Assembly (NCBI GenBank): GCA_001051155.2
Contig: JYIP02000009.1
Coordinates: 1,984,001 to 2,048,000, forward strand
Reading direction: 5' to 3'
Source: Chrysoporthe austroafricana
Taxonomy: Eukaryota > Ascomycota > Sordariomycetes > Diaporthales > Cryphonectriaceae
Length of the DNA: 64,000 nt
Part shown: piece by piece, positions 9,911-20,939 of the stretch
Layout: every line of letters starts with the position of its first letter
Numbering within the stretch: position 1 is the first letter of the stretch
Notes under the pieces: generated by a model
The model's database searches: none
Seen by the model: the letters and a program-made list of their open reading frames with translations, nothing else
Told to the model about the DNA's origin: nothing
Position numbers and translations under genes: made by a program

Positions 9911-11795
9911 ATGCGTATTGATATGGAGAGTACAGCTGCAATGCACTTGTCCGGTGGCGAGCCCAAGATGACGACCATCCAGGAGCCGTCTTTGAAGCTG
10001 GGTATTCCTTTAGACGACGACGAGCATTATATTGTGGCAGAGCAACGAAAGATCATCCACAAGGTTGATCGACGTCTATTAGTGATTCTCGGGCTCATGC
10101 AAGCCGTATCGTTTCTGGACAGAGCCAATTTAGCCAACGCCGCCGTCGCTGGGATGACCAAAGACCTGCAGCTTGAAGTTGGCAAACGTTATGTCAGTAT
10201 CCCCGTGGAAGCTTAATCCAGAGCACCAGGTTCAGAGCTAACTATTGTTTGAACCAGTCGATCGCCATACTCGTCTTCTTCGCTCCCTACGTGCTGCTAC
10301 AATTCCCTGCCTCAATATTGGTCCGCAAGATTGGTCCGCGAATCTTCCTCTCGTCTATTGTATTCGCTTGGGGGATCATTATGATGGTAAGTTGATATAA
10401 CGGCTTCGTGTTTGTCTTTTTCTTTTGGGGGGAGGGGGGGGTTCACTTCACTTCGATGGTATCTCTTACGCCTCCCAAGTGTTTAGGTTTTGTTCGCAGC
10501 TGGACGGACCTTATTCCTCTGCGGCTACTACTTGGCGCCTTTGAAGCCGGATGCTTCCCCGGCCAGTATTACCTTATTTCATCCTGGTACTCCCGATGTA
10601 TGTGTCGCATTGTGCCCTTCCCAGAATATACACACACTGACTATTGAGATTGCAGTCGACCTGTATAAGCGTACCTCGGTCTTTTACCTCATCGGTGTTC
10701 TCGGGTCAGCTTTAGGAGGCGTCCTAGGCCTTGCCTTCTCCCAAATGACCGGTCTAGGCAATCTTGCCGGATGGCGTTGGATATTTATCATGGAGGGAAT
10801 CATGACATGCATCATTGGCCTGGCAGGATTCATGTGCATGGTGGACTTCCCCGAACGGGCTCACAAGAGCTGGGCATTCCTGAGTGAGAACGAGGCGGCA
10901 TTCATTGTTCGACGTATCAACCGCGATCGTCAGGATGCGGCGCCTGAGGAGTTTTCCATCGGAAAATTCCTTCAGCCCGTATCGGATGTCAAAATATGGG
11001 GCTTCGCTCTGCTGTCTTTGTAAGTAATACTTATTGCCTCCAGAATTACGAACGCAATGAATGCTGACGACCCATTTCTCCCAGTTGCACGACTCTTCAG
11101 GCGTATTCTGTTGGCTACTTCCTGCCCATTATCCTGGAGGAAGAGCTTGGCTTCTCTTCTGCAGCAGCTCAGGGATTAAGCACACCACCCTATCTGATCG
11201 CCATGATTCTTATGTTTGTCGAGGGCATGGTCAGCGATAAATATCGCATGCGATCTCCAGTGTTATATTTCAACGCCTTCCTTTGTGTCGCTGGTCTCTG
11301 TCTGCTTGTCTGGACTGGCTTGCCTGGCGTTCAGTATTTTGGAGCAATCCTGGTTACTGCCGGGTGTAGTGCCAACTTACCGACTGTGATGGTCTTCCAA
11401 GCAAACAATATACGTGGTACGTGGAAGCGGGCGTTCTGCAGCGCAAGCATGATTGGATTTGGTGGTATCGGCGGCATCGCGGGCTCGCTTGTCTTCAGAA
11501 CTCAGTAAGACTATCGCTAACGCTCTGTGAATTTCTTGTGCAATCTTGGCTAACTCAGAGTAGAGACGCACCAAAATATCTACCAGGCATATATGCATGT
11601 CTCACGTGAGTAGCAGTCATCTCAGCTCCTCATTATTTCCAGAAGGTTTATGCTAACATGTTTCTATCCAGCGCTAATGGCGTTACCGTTATCGTAACGA
11701 CACTCTTGGTTGGCTACTTTCTTCTGCAGAACAAACGCGCAAGAGACGGTCGAACTATTATAGAAGGTTTAACCAGTTTTGTGTATGTTCTCTAG
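9911..11795 (+). CDS. MFS transporter, anion:cation symporter (allantoate permease/DAL5) family
   Basis: Seven exons: 9911-10192, 10258-10386, 10480-10597, 10656-11019, 11085-11504, 11564-11605 and 11672-11795. They give one intact frame of 492 residues, the usual size for the family. The protein should be a 12-segment plasma-membrane importer of a small organic anion. Visible family marks are the N-terminal KVDRRLL stretch before TM1, [11 protein letters not shown] after TM1, the [10 protein letters not shown] segment in TM4, [10 protein letters not shown] in TM6 and a short C-terminus ending after IIEG. Intron 2 uses an AAG acceptor; the other acceptors are CAG or TAG. ATGs at codons 5 and 11 are alternative starts. 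Yeast Soa1, a sulfonate/organosulfur transporter, belongs to this family. Together with the divergent alkylsulfatase, this supports import of sulfur esters or sulfonates, but allantoate, nicotinate or pantothenate cannot be excluded. Confidence 0.88.
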
Positions 11796-11937
11796 GTCAA
11801 CAATAGCTTAGCTTAATGTAATATAGGCATTTTTTACAGCAATCAGACACCGCCTTGTGATGAGCCGTCCACCCTACTCCATCTGGAAGCTTTGGAAAGA
11901 TTAAAAAAAAAATGAACCATATGAATATCTCCTTTCC

Positions 11938-11998
11938 TTTTTTTTTTTTTTTTTTTTTTTTTTGTTTTTTTTTTTTTTTTTTTTTTTGTTTTTTTTTT
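11938..11998 (+). repeat. Poly-T tract interrupted by single G residues
   Basis: About 60 bases consist of T except for two G residues. A shorter A-run sits just upstream at about 11902. The tract follows the transporter gene by 140 bp and may be an old poly-A insertion scar read on the other strand; no retroposon body is visible. Confidence 0.85.
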
Positions 11999-12970
11999 CA
12001 TTTCTCTTTCTTATCTCCATTCTACACCCTCGGCCTTCAGCTACCATAAAAAATGTTACTTGGCAAATGGACGGACTAACGAAGCTCGACTCACCTTATC
12101 CCTGACCACACGGACCTGTACGCCACAGGCGACCCAACTCCGGCCCTCGATATGCGAGCCAGCGTGTGGCATTCATGGTAGGGATAACCTGCCCGGGGCC
12201 GCATTTAGACTGGTCATAAAGCTACTGGGCCATGCTGCCGCTGGCCAGGGGGACTTGTGCAGCTACGACGTTCGGGGCAGGGGAAATCTTCATGGCCTTA
12301 ACTCACTCGCATCGGGACTCGAAATTCGGGGACCAAGAGTGCAACATGGTAGCGGACACGCCCTAAAGAAATGTATACTAGACAAGACATGGAAGGGGAA
12401 AAGAATAACATTACACACAAATGAGCTGCAACGTATCCCAGATAGTTGTCTACGTGCTGTTCGGCTTCTGCCCAGTTGCTATCGGAATTACGATCCTGCA
12501 GGTGCACGTATCTCAAGGCATACGTCAGCTAATCTCGTTGCTTCGCCAAAACTTTTGCATGAACAAGCGGATCGGACCTTCTCGACCTGCGATTTTTGTA
12601 ACATATATGTCCGGCATCCACCTGCATGCAACAGGGGGAAAAGTGGCCAGACTGACAGTACCGGAATCCTTCCTCGTCGGCTTCCTTGCGGGGTTGCATC
12701 GGGTTGTTGTGGGGCGCCTGGGTTTTACGTAGTGACAACGTAGCTGATTGAATGGGTGTACTGGGTAATTCCTCCCCGCTGCTAATACATAGCAGCATAA
12801 TTACGGAAGCTATACCACATATCTTCGTATGCATGACACGAATGCTCGTAAGATGATTGTTCAATGGCATGACGCTCTTCACGAAATGAAAATGTGAGTC
12901 CAAATCACTTATTTTCTGCAAGTTTGTTTCTCCCGAGACATATCGAGGCAATTGCCAGCTCTGCATACGT
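11999..12970. other. Intergenic, no supported gene
   Basis: Frames of 227 codons (12060-12743) and 103 codons (12421-12732) are open on the plus strand, but one lacks an ATG start, the two overlap in different frames, and neither shows a recognisable domain. I treat the stretch as non-coding. Confidence 0.45.
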
Positions 12971-12975
12971 AATTT

Positions 12976-13146
12976 TGTGGCGAAACAGGCACCTGATATC
13001 GAGCATAGGAAAGAATAAATGAGTGTGTTGAGATAGAAATCTGTCTTCTACAAAAGAGAGTGAAAATGGCTGTGTAGTGCTCAGCCATAAATATATAGAG
13101 CGCAGAAATGCCAGGGTTAGGGTGCTGGTTGCTCCACTTTTCCACA
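12976..13146 (-). mobile_element. Solo LTR, 171 bp (family 2), TSD AATTT
   Basis: This is a second copy of the 6258-6426 LTR in opposite orientation, with the same TGTGG/CCACA ends and the same TATA element. Flanking AATTT (12971-12975 and 13147-13151) is a 5-bp target-site duplication distinct from the other copy, so the two inserted independently. Differences between the copies are scattered substitutions and a 2-bp indel. Confidence 0.9.
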
Positions 13147-13328
13147 AATTTCGCTATCGCACTACCTACGCAAGCGGGCACTGGTTGCGGCGAGCATATT
13201 CTATATCTGCATACCGGTGTTAAGAAGCATTCAAAGTATGTACATATATGAAGATAAAACTGATCCCATGGTTCTGCAATATCCTACCGGGGTAAACACG
13301 TGCCAAGTTAGCTTTAACCTGCCGCTGC

Positions 13329-14834
13329 TTAGAGAAAGCGACCCGGTTTGGCTAGCCAAGCTTCCTGGAAGTTGAACGCATTCCTGACCGTGTTATTGTA
13401 CTCCCCAGGATATGTTTCGCACGCGGTGCAAGGGGTGATCACGTGAGACGCGCCCTCAACAAAGGCTGTCGTTGTGTCGTTTCCTCCGTGGGCAAGAGCC
13501 TCCTTCTCGGCGTTCAAGTACTCCCAGTGGCCAGTGTTTCCCATCGTCAGCAGCGGCACACGGATACCACGCACTTCATTCCGGGGAATGAGCTGGCTTG
13601 AGTTCCATATGACACCCTTCAGATCGTCCTCCTCGTATGCAAAGTCATCGGCGACTCGAATGGCAAATACACGAAGGAAGCGTCCAACGGTGGTCTTCAG
13701 GGCGCCGTTGATGTAGGATCTGAGGTCCGAGGAAGGAGACTCGGAGACGCGGACACTGTGTACAATTTCGGTTGTAATCGAGCCATTGTTGTGAATCAGA
13801 GGCCATGGATAGGTGGTATGCGACAGATACTTCAGATCTTCAGCAAAAATCTTGTTGTTCTCCTCTCCATAAGCTGCGTCCGCTAGGAGGAAGCTCTCCT
13901 CGTCGCTCCATACGGACTCGTTGTTCTGGATGGCTGCCCAACGGTCCTGGGCCCAAGCAATAACGCGGTTGTTGCGGGTCACCAGGGCTGTCTGATACGC
14001 TTTGATGAAAGACTCGCTGTAGTTGCTGGGTCCGGAGCTATTGAACCCGTTCTCCGCGCTGTACAGACTCAGCGACGGATCCGTCTCAAGAGTAGTCTCA
14101 TTGATGATGGATGGGTTCAGACTTAAGAACATCATCGTTGCTAAGCCGTAATTCGCATCATGCAAGATGACCCCGTCGGCCGGGGGGAGATCAGCAACTG
14201 TATCGGTGCAAGGCATGATCTTCTCACTTCCATTACATGCTGAAATGCCGTTCTCGGCGATATTCTGGCTGTGTCTAGTTTAGTAAGGTAGTTTTTAGGT
14301 GTTGTTTATCCGGCATTTACTCACTACGCGGACATGAGTGCACCGCCACCGCTGTGTCCCCATAAAACGAGTTTGGAGAACTCAGTCTGGTTACGAACCC
14401 ATGTCACCATTTCGGCAACATCCTGCAACAAGAATTCCAAATCGGCATCCGGCCACATACTAAGCTTTGAAGCTGCATTGTTCGCACAAAGGACAGTGAA
14501 GCCTCGTTCCGCTAGCTGTGTGCAGGTGGGAACTTCAAATGAAATAATATTAGTAACCATTGAGATCGTAACAAGAAAGGCAATCTCTAAAGCACTCACA
14601 GGACCAATAGTCTGCCTGGGCATGCATGACAAGGACCACGAGGCTAGCCCTGGCCGCATCTCCTCCAGGAGCAGGCCGGTGCAGCGCGCCGACGACACCG
14701 GTGCCTTCGTATGTTGACACAGCCTCTGGTGCAGGTAGCGAACTGTTTGTGGCTGTAGCACCCTGAACTTGACTGCTCAGCGTGAGGGCAGCTAGCGCAG
14801 CGAGGCGCGAAGTAACAACAGAGAGTGATACCAT
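13329..14834 (-). CDS. Secreted alpha/beta-hydrolase (esterase/lipase-like)
   Basis: Exons in transcript order: 14834-14600, 14532-14325 and 14268-13329. Introns are 67 and 56 bp; the frame is intact at 460 residues. An N-terminal signal peptide of about 25 residues ends near SQVQGA. The nucleophile elbow GHSGGG places the catalytic serine at residue 139. Candidate acid and histidine lie in the C-terminal half (the GNTGHWEYL and EGASHVITPC segments). At least eight N-glycosylation sequons (for example NSS, NQT, NET, NGS, NDT, NNT) support secretion. Cysteine pairs such as CTQLAERGFTVLC and CTAC could form disulfides. The fold suggests hydrolysis of ester or similar bonds in extracellular substrates, but substrate cannot be read. 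The gene stands alone between a solo LTR and the RIP-affected transposon block. Confidence 0.85.
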
Positions 14835-15299
14835 GGCTGATCCGTTGAGTCCCAAAAAAAAGGTGAAAACGATGGGTTTTACAGGTGGACCAAATTGGAG
14901 CGCCTGAGATATACTAGAGGGGTGCTTGGAGAAGTAAGATCCTCAGGATAATCCTCGAAGCATTTATGGGCGTTGCGAATGGCGAATATATAACTGTGAC
15001 GCGGTCATGTATAGCGAGGCGTTGTCGTATTTACGAGGCAGAATACGACCTCAGAGCAGGCGAACGTCCAAGGAATTACGAAGACAATACGTATAATGAG
15101 TTCTGTCACATTTTGGGGGGGCATGTCAAAGGGACTGGGGGCTACTGCCGATTTCGACTAGAATATTAAGTCTTATCGACTTCTAGGGCTCTTCCAAGAA
15201 ATTCAGCATGTCCTGCTTTCGGGTGGGGCAATGGACGAAGTCGAACCACTTATTTCCGTCTACCCGGCGCACCCTTGCTTGCATTACCTTGTTAGAGGC

Positions 15300-15584
15300 A
15301 CACCGCTATTTTAACAGTTTATACAGTTCTTTTCTTTTAATAATTATTTAAATAATTTTAGGTTCTACGAAGTGGTTGTCTTTTATTCACTTTTTCTCAT
15401 TAAATTTAATATTTTTAATAAATTTAAATTTTGTTTTTTAAATATAAAATATCTTTATTAGAAATATTAAATTTATAAATAAACAATGTTTTTCATAAAT
15501 CCGATTTACTTTATATTTGTAATTTTGCTAAATAAATTTATTGAAACTAGTATAGTAATAAAATATTCAAATAATACGTACTCA
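15300..15584. other. Very AT-rich flank outside element A
   Basis: Composition shifts abruptly near 15310 from ordinary to strongly AT-rich, before the LTR of element A starts at 15590. This is older RIP-damaged repeat or RIP that spread outward from the element. No coding remnant is visible. Confidence 0.6.
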
Positions 15585-15589
15585 GCCTA

Positions 15590-15885
15590 TATTACAAGGG
15601 CAGAAATCTATGCTTGGAAGGGGTTTTTATTCAATAATAACTATTAAGGTATTCTAAAGAGTGCTGAAGAACCAGGTCTATCCTAGGTCCGTCAGGCTTG
15701 TTCCCGCCGTACTTATAGACCTTGATTCCGATATCTGCCTCAGGCATCTATTGCATAGCCTCCTTCTCGTAGCAGTTAGGCATCTTTTTATCTGCCGTTA
15801 AGCGGGTCTTTATGCCTAACGGCGCGTAACTCGTAATGCCTTAATATCCTCCCTTTTTAGGGCACCCTTAGGTATCCGTATAATA
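15590..15885 (-). repeat. 3' LTR of element A
   Basis: This is the left copy of the 296-bp LTR. Ancestral ends are TGTTAC and GTAACA; here they have decayed to TATTAC and TAATA by C-to-T/G-to-A change. It is the more heavily mutated of the two copies. Confidence 0.92.
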
Positions 15886-15902
15886 CCATCTCTTCCCTTC
15901 CT
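15886..15902 (-). promoter_or_regulatory. Polypurine tract of element A
   Basis: On the minus strand the bases just before the 3' LTR read AGGAAGGGAAGAGATGG, almost all purine. This is the position and composition of the plus-strand DNA primer in LTR retrotransposons. Confidence 0.65.
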
Positions 15903-15905
15903 AGG

Positions 15906-17272
15906 GCTCGGCTCGAGACCTTAAGATTTCAGGGTCGTAAGGCTTATCGGGATGCCGGCAATAGTAGGCTCTAGCGAATTCCTTGGCTCCTTCGCCCAGG
16001 AAGTAATTATAGGGTTCTTACGTCCAGTCCCGTTTTCGCAGCTATCTTTCCCATTTGATAAGGTAGCGGACCTTTTTTCCGGTTTCCATGGAATCTATGA
16101 TTTTGTCAGCTAGGTATTCTCTTTCGATAGAGGGCATCTCTTGCAAGACCTGGTCAGAGTCAGGCCGTATTTGAATACTAGCGCGATAGGGCTTTATAAG
16201 GGATACGTAGAACGAATCGTAGATCTTCTATCCCTTAAATAGGGCCAGCTTGACGGCTATAGGGGAAATAACCTTAGTAACCTTGAAAGGGCCTAGCATT
16301 TTATAGTCGAGCTTCTTAGTCGGCCGACGGGTATATACGTGCTTAGCGTTAAGCATAATAAGTTGTCTTTCGACGTACGTAAGAGCCTCGGTTCGCTATT
16401 GGCCCGCTCAATGCTTTATTCTTTATCGGGCGAGATCGAGGTATGCTTTAGCTTTTTTGTAAACTGTCGTAATCCAGTAGGCATATAGTTTGCTTGCCGG
16501 GTTAAAGACGTACGGCTGGGTTCGAGCGGGTAGATTATAGCTTGCTGGATAATAACTATAGTTAGCGTAGAAAGGGGTAAGTTTTGTATTGGAAAACGAG
16601 AAATTATTATATGCAAACTCGGTTATAGGCAATAGTTCTTTCCAGTTGGATATTTTATAATTGATAAAAGAACGTATATAAGCCTTAAGAGTCTGGTTTA
16701 GCTTCTCTATTTGCCTGTCTATTTAGGGGTAGAATGCAGTACTTATATAGCTCTTAACATTAACAAGTTTCAGAAAGTCTGTCTATAGTTTGGCTATAAA
16801 ATGGGAATTTCGGTCTGAAACGATATCCAGGGGAATGCCGTAGAATTGCTAGTATTTTCGGGCGAAAATGCGGATTAAATTATCCGTCTTCTTTCCACCC
16901 GCTTATAGTAGCATGAAATGGCTTATCTTGGTAAATATATTTACGATTACCCATACGGAATCGCAATTGTCCGAGAAAGGCAGTTCCGTAATGAAATTTA
17001 TCGAGATGGATTGCTATGGCTTGTAATAGAATTCCATAGGCTGGAAGCGGCCGAAAGGGGCATATTATGGGTTCTTATTCCGCTAATAGCTCAGATAGCT
17101 TCGAATATACTTTCGGACTGAGTCCTCGAAATAGGGCTACCAGAAATTCCTGGTAATCAATTCTATTATTTTGTCTATGCTTATATATCTTGCAACCTTT
17201 ATATCGTATTCCGATTCTATAATGTTTTATCTCAGGGATTCGGGTACTTAGAGTCGGTTTTTTCTATAGAGG
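15906..17272 (-). pseudogene. Element A integrase C-terminus and chromodomain (broken)
   Basis: Frame 16632-16423 holds an integrase segment with FAYNN and TPFYANY, matching the conserved integrase core end. At about 16100-15920 the minus strand reads YLIKWE, then, after in-frame stops at former Trp codons, EPYNYFLG and HPDKPYD, a chromodomain. A chromodomain behind the integrase defines chromoviruses and is thought to steer insertion to modified histones. Multiple stops make it non-functional. The upstream half of integrase lies beyond the nested insertion. Confidence 0.8.
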
Positions 17273-17277
17273 AGACC

Positions 17278-17783
17278 TGTTATGAACGCTGCAGCAAATC
17301 CTAAGATATACTGTAAAGTCAAAGGGTTTATGCTAATAAGAGCAGTACTAAATACAGCCTCGAGCTTCAGGACAGGTTTACTGAGTATCGCAATATTCAT
17401 AAGCCAATGTGGCTATTAATAGTAGGTTCCAATTGATACTTAGATTGACAATTGGGGATTTTCCAATAGTCTATCTATTCGGGAAAAGGCGAGATGCCCT
17501 ATCCTTATATTCTTTTCCCGTTATTATATTCTCTTAGGGGATAACTTTGGATAATTCATATCTATAGTTATTCAACCTTATCGTTCTCTCTAGATAACCC
17601 ATATCCTTAGCTATTTAACCTTATCGTTTCCTCTAGATAACCCATATCCTTAGCTATCCAACCTTATTAGTAAAATTAACTCTAACCCTGATTATATAAT
17701 TATAATAATTAGTTTTTAATATATTTGGTCTTTCTTTATTTCGATTCGTTTATAGGGTTTGAATTATTTGCTAGTTTATAATA
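17278..17783 (-). repeat. 3' LTR of element B
   Basis: This left 506-bp LTR starts TGTTATGAAC. It contains two near-identical internal copies of a segment reading GATAACCCATATCCTTAGCTA, a short internal tandem repeat that is also present in the right LTR. Confidence 0.92.
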
Positions 17784-18617
17784 TTATTTCTTTTCTATAG
17801 GTTTTCGTCCCGAAAATTCTTTCGTAAATAAGCCTTATTTCCTATATATATTCTTATATTTTCTTAATTAGGATGCTTTTTAGGGTTATTAGAACCTGTT
17901 TGTTATTTCGTTCTGAAAAGATTAAGAAAAAAGATTCCTTGTTATTTCTTATTTTCCGGAATGCTATAGAAATGCTTTCTTGTTCTTTCTGCAAAGGTCG
18001 TAATATTACGATATGCCAGATTTCGCTTTCTGATTCTTCTCGGTATGCTAAATATATCCGATTAGGATATTCTCGCTGCAATATGCAAAGCCTTTCTGCT
18101 ACCGAAATCCGGAAGATTAGCATTTAGCATTAGCATCTTAAAAACTATCTCGAATCGGCCGAAAAGCAATTGCAAGATATTGCTTTGGAAATTAAGCGTT
18201 TGCGAAAACAGAAATGCATATAGTTTGAGAAGATAATGCGTACTATTCGCTAGAGTATTACGAATATGGAAGAGCTGGAACGTATAGAAACCGAGGAAGC
18301 CGAAAAGGAATATTATATTGCTAAGGCAAAGCGCTATATTACGGAAGTCTTAATTCCTGAAAGTCCCTTTCCTAAGGGTTTTGATCTAGACGTTACTTTA
18401 TAGCAATTTGAATCCGAATCTGATTAGCCGGAACTGGACTTAGAGCTTAACTTTCGAAAAGTAGCTAATCTTATTAGCACTAACCGCTTTTCTTAATCCT
18501 AATATACGGTTTTTTTTTTTTTTATTATTATTTATCCAAATAGTTTGCTAATGCTCGGGACGCATTTTGTAAATTAGATTTAGGTTCCTATAAGTTTTTA
18601 CTTATCGAATAGCCTTT

Positions 18618-18830
18618 TTATTTGATAAAATATTCGGGATTATAATCTAATTTTCGGTTTTTAAGAATTCGTTCGATCTCGTATTCTGGTTTATTACTTT
18701 CAATCCGGATAGTTTTATCTATTTTGGTCGATTTTAGTACTGGTTCGAGAAATGAAATGTAAAATACTGGATAGATTCTTATTCTATAGGGTAATGCAAG
18801 TTCGAAATTGATATCTAAGACTTTTTTCAA
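18618..18830 (-). pseudogene. Element B integrase tail/chromodomain remnant
   Basis: The 70-residue open frame contains YPVFYISFLEPV, matching the HPVFHVSLLEP element at the end of fungal gypsy integrases, followed by YEIERILKNRKL and NPEYFIK, the start of a chromodomain. The downstream part is lost to stops. Confidence 0.7.
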
Positions 18831-20675
18831 AATCTTGAAAAGTCTTAATCTCTTATAATCTAACGAATAGGAAAGTCTTATTATTTTAATATATTCTTTT
18901 CGTCAAGTAAAATAGATTTTATTTTTTTCCTATAGGATTGGTCCTTTAATCTTTTTGGAATTAGTATATTTTGTTATTCTTTCTTGTATAAATTTTAGTT
19001 TTTTTTGGAATTTCTTTTAAACTTTCTTAATTCTTTTAATTCGTTTTTCTGCAATTTTTGCATTTGCTCTTAATATTTTATCGTAATAGGCTATCGGATT
19101 ATAGCTATAGAATGCATAAAATAATAACTTTTTTATTATATTCGTATTTGTATTATTATATGCAAATTATATTAGTAATAAAAAGTTAATCCAGTTATTC
19201 TATTTATAATTTACGTAATATCGTAAATATTGCTTAATAATTTAATTAGTTCTTTCTATTTGCCCGTTTATTTGCAAGTGAAAGGCTATAGATATTCTTT
19301 ATTATGCTTTAAGTAATTTTATAAATAAAATCCAGAAATTTGATACGAACTTCTTATTTTTATCGGAAATAATTTCTTTGGGCATATTATAATTGGCTAT
19401 AACCGTTCTCAGGAATGTATATGCAAAGTTTTTTGCTATATTGCTTTCTTTATAAAGGAAGAAATAAGCGTATTTGCTTAGTTTGCAAATTATTATTAAA
19501 ATGCTATTATATTATATTTTGGTTAAAAGTTCTCGTAAAAAGGGTAGCTTAATAATAAAATCCCAGCTAATAAATTGCCAAATTGCCTTCAAGATAGGGA
19601 ATAATTGGAATAATCTATAAGGCTTGTAATATTCAATTTTGTTTTTCTTGCAGCTATTGCATTCCCGTAAGATATTTTCAATTCTTTATCTAAATCCTAA
19701 TAAGTTTTAATATCTCTTGATTCTTTTATAAATAAATCTGATTCCTTAATAGCTATATATTAATGCATTATATATAGTTTTAATATATTCGTCTTATTCC
19801 TTAGTAATTATATTTTCTGGCTTCTTTTGTTTATTATTGATTCTGATAATCGTATTAAGTTTCCTTGCTTCGTTTATAAAGCTGCTATCTTTATCTTATT
19901 TGAAAATATTTTGGAATTCTTTTGGCTCTAAGTTTTAATAGTCTGATCGTCTGCTAAGCGCGTTTGCTCTGCTATTTTCAGATTTTTTGCAATAAACAAT
20001 TTTCAAATCGAATTGCAAGAGGAATTCTGCTTATCTAATCTGTTATTTATTCAAGGCCTTAATAATTATAAATATTATCAGATTTTTATAATCCGAATAT
20101 ATTATAATTTGGTATTTAGCCCCGATTAGGTATTATTGCTATTTTTCGAATGCTTTGATAATTGCTATTAATTCTTTATCTGGAATGCCGTAATTGAATT
20201 CTGGGCCGTTCAATTTTTTTGAAAAGTTATTTATAACCTTGAAGCGTTTTTGGTTATTTCGTTACTCGAGCTATCTGCCTAATATATAATCTGATATATC
20301 GGTTTCTATTTCAAAAGGTTTTTCTGAGTCCGCTTTATAGAAAATAAGTTCTGATATAACTTATTCTTTGATTTTGTCAAATGCTTTCTATATTTCAGAA
20401 GTCTATCTGAATTTTCGGTCTTTTTTTATAAGGTTTATAAGAAGGTATACGATTTTATTATAATCTCGGATAAATTATCGGTAGAAATTAATATATTCAA
20501 GGAATATTCTAATATCCTTAATATTTCCCGGGATAAGCCATTCTCATATTGCTTTAATTTTATTTTATTATATATTAATCTATCCTAATTCGATAATATA
20601 GCTTAGATAATTGACTTTTTATTAATAGAAATAACATTTGTTTAATTCGATTAGAAGTTTATTATTTTGCAGCAT

Positions 20676-20939
20676 TTAGAATACTTTCTGTATATGCTGC
20701 TTATATATTTCGAAATTCTTAGAAAAAATTAGGATATTATCTAAATAGATAATAATAATAGTATCCAGAAATTCGCGCAAGACATAATTAATCATTTCTT
20801 GGAAGGATACTGGCATATTCGTAAGTCCAAAAGGCATAATTATATATTCGAAATGTCTGTAATATATTCTGAAAGCTATTTTCCAAATATCGTCTTCCTT
20901 AATTCTAATATAATAGTATCTTTCTTTGAGATCAAGCAT
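20676..20939 (-). pseudogene. Element B reverse transcriptase fragment (broken)
   Basis: The 87-residue open frame covers RT motifs: LDLKERYYYIRI (motif A), FEYIIMPFGLTN (motif B) and YLDNILIFSK (motif C). The second catalytic aspartate of YLDD is replaced by asparagine, a G-to-A type change. Flanking RT sequence continues in all frames with stops. Confidence 0.85.

Noticed and set aside
12060..12743. 227-codon plus-strand frame after the MFS gene
   Set aside because: The frame starts with TTG, has no domain, and overlaps other equally long frames; likely open by chance.
6258..13146. The two inverted LTRs as terminal inverted repeats of one large DNA transposon or Starship-like element
   Set aside because: Each copy has TG...CA ends and its own, different 5-bp target duplication, so they are independent solo LTR insertions.
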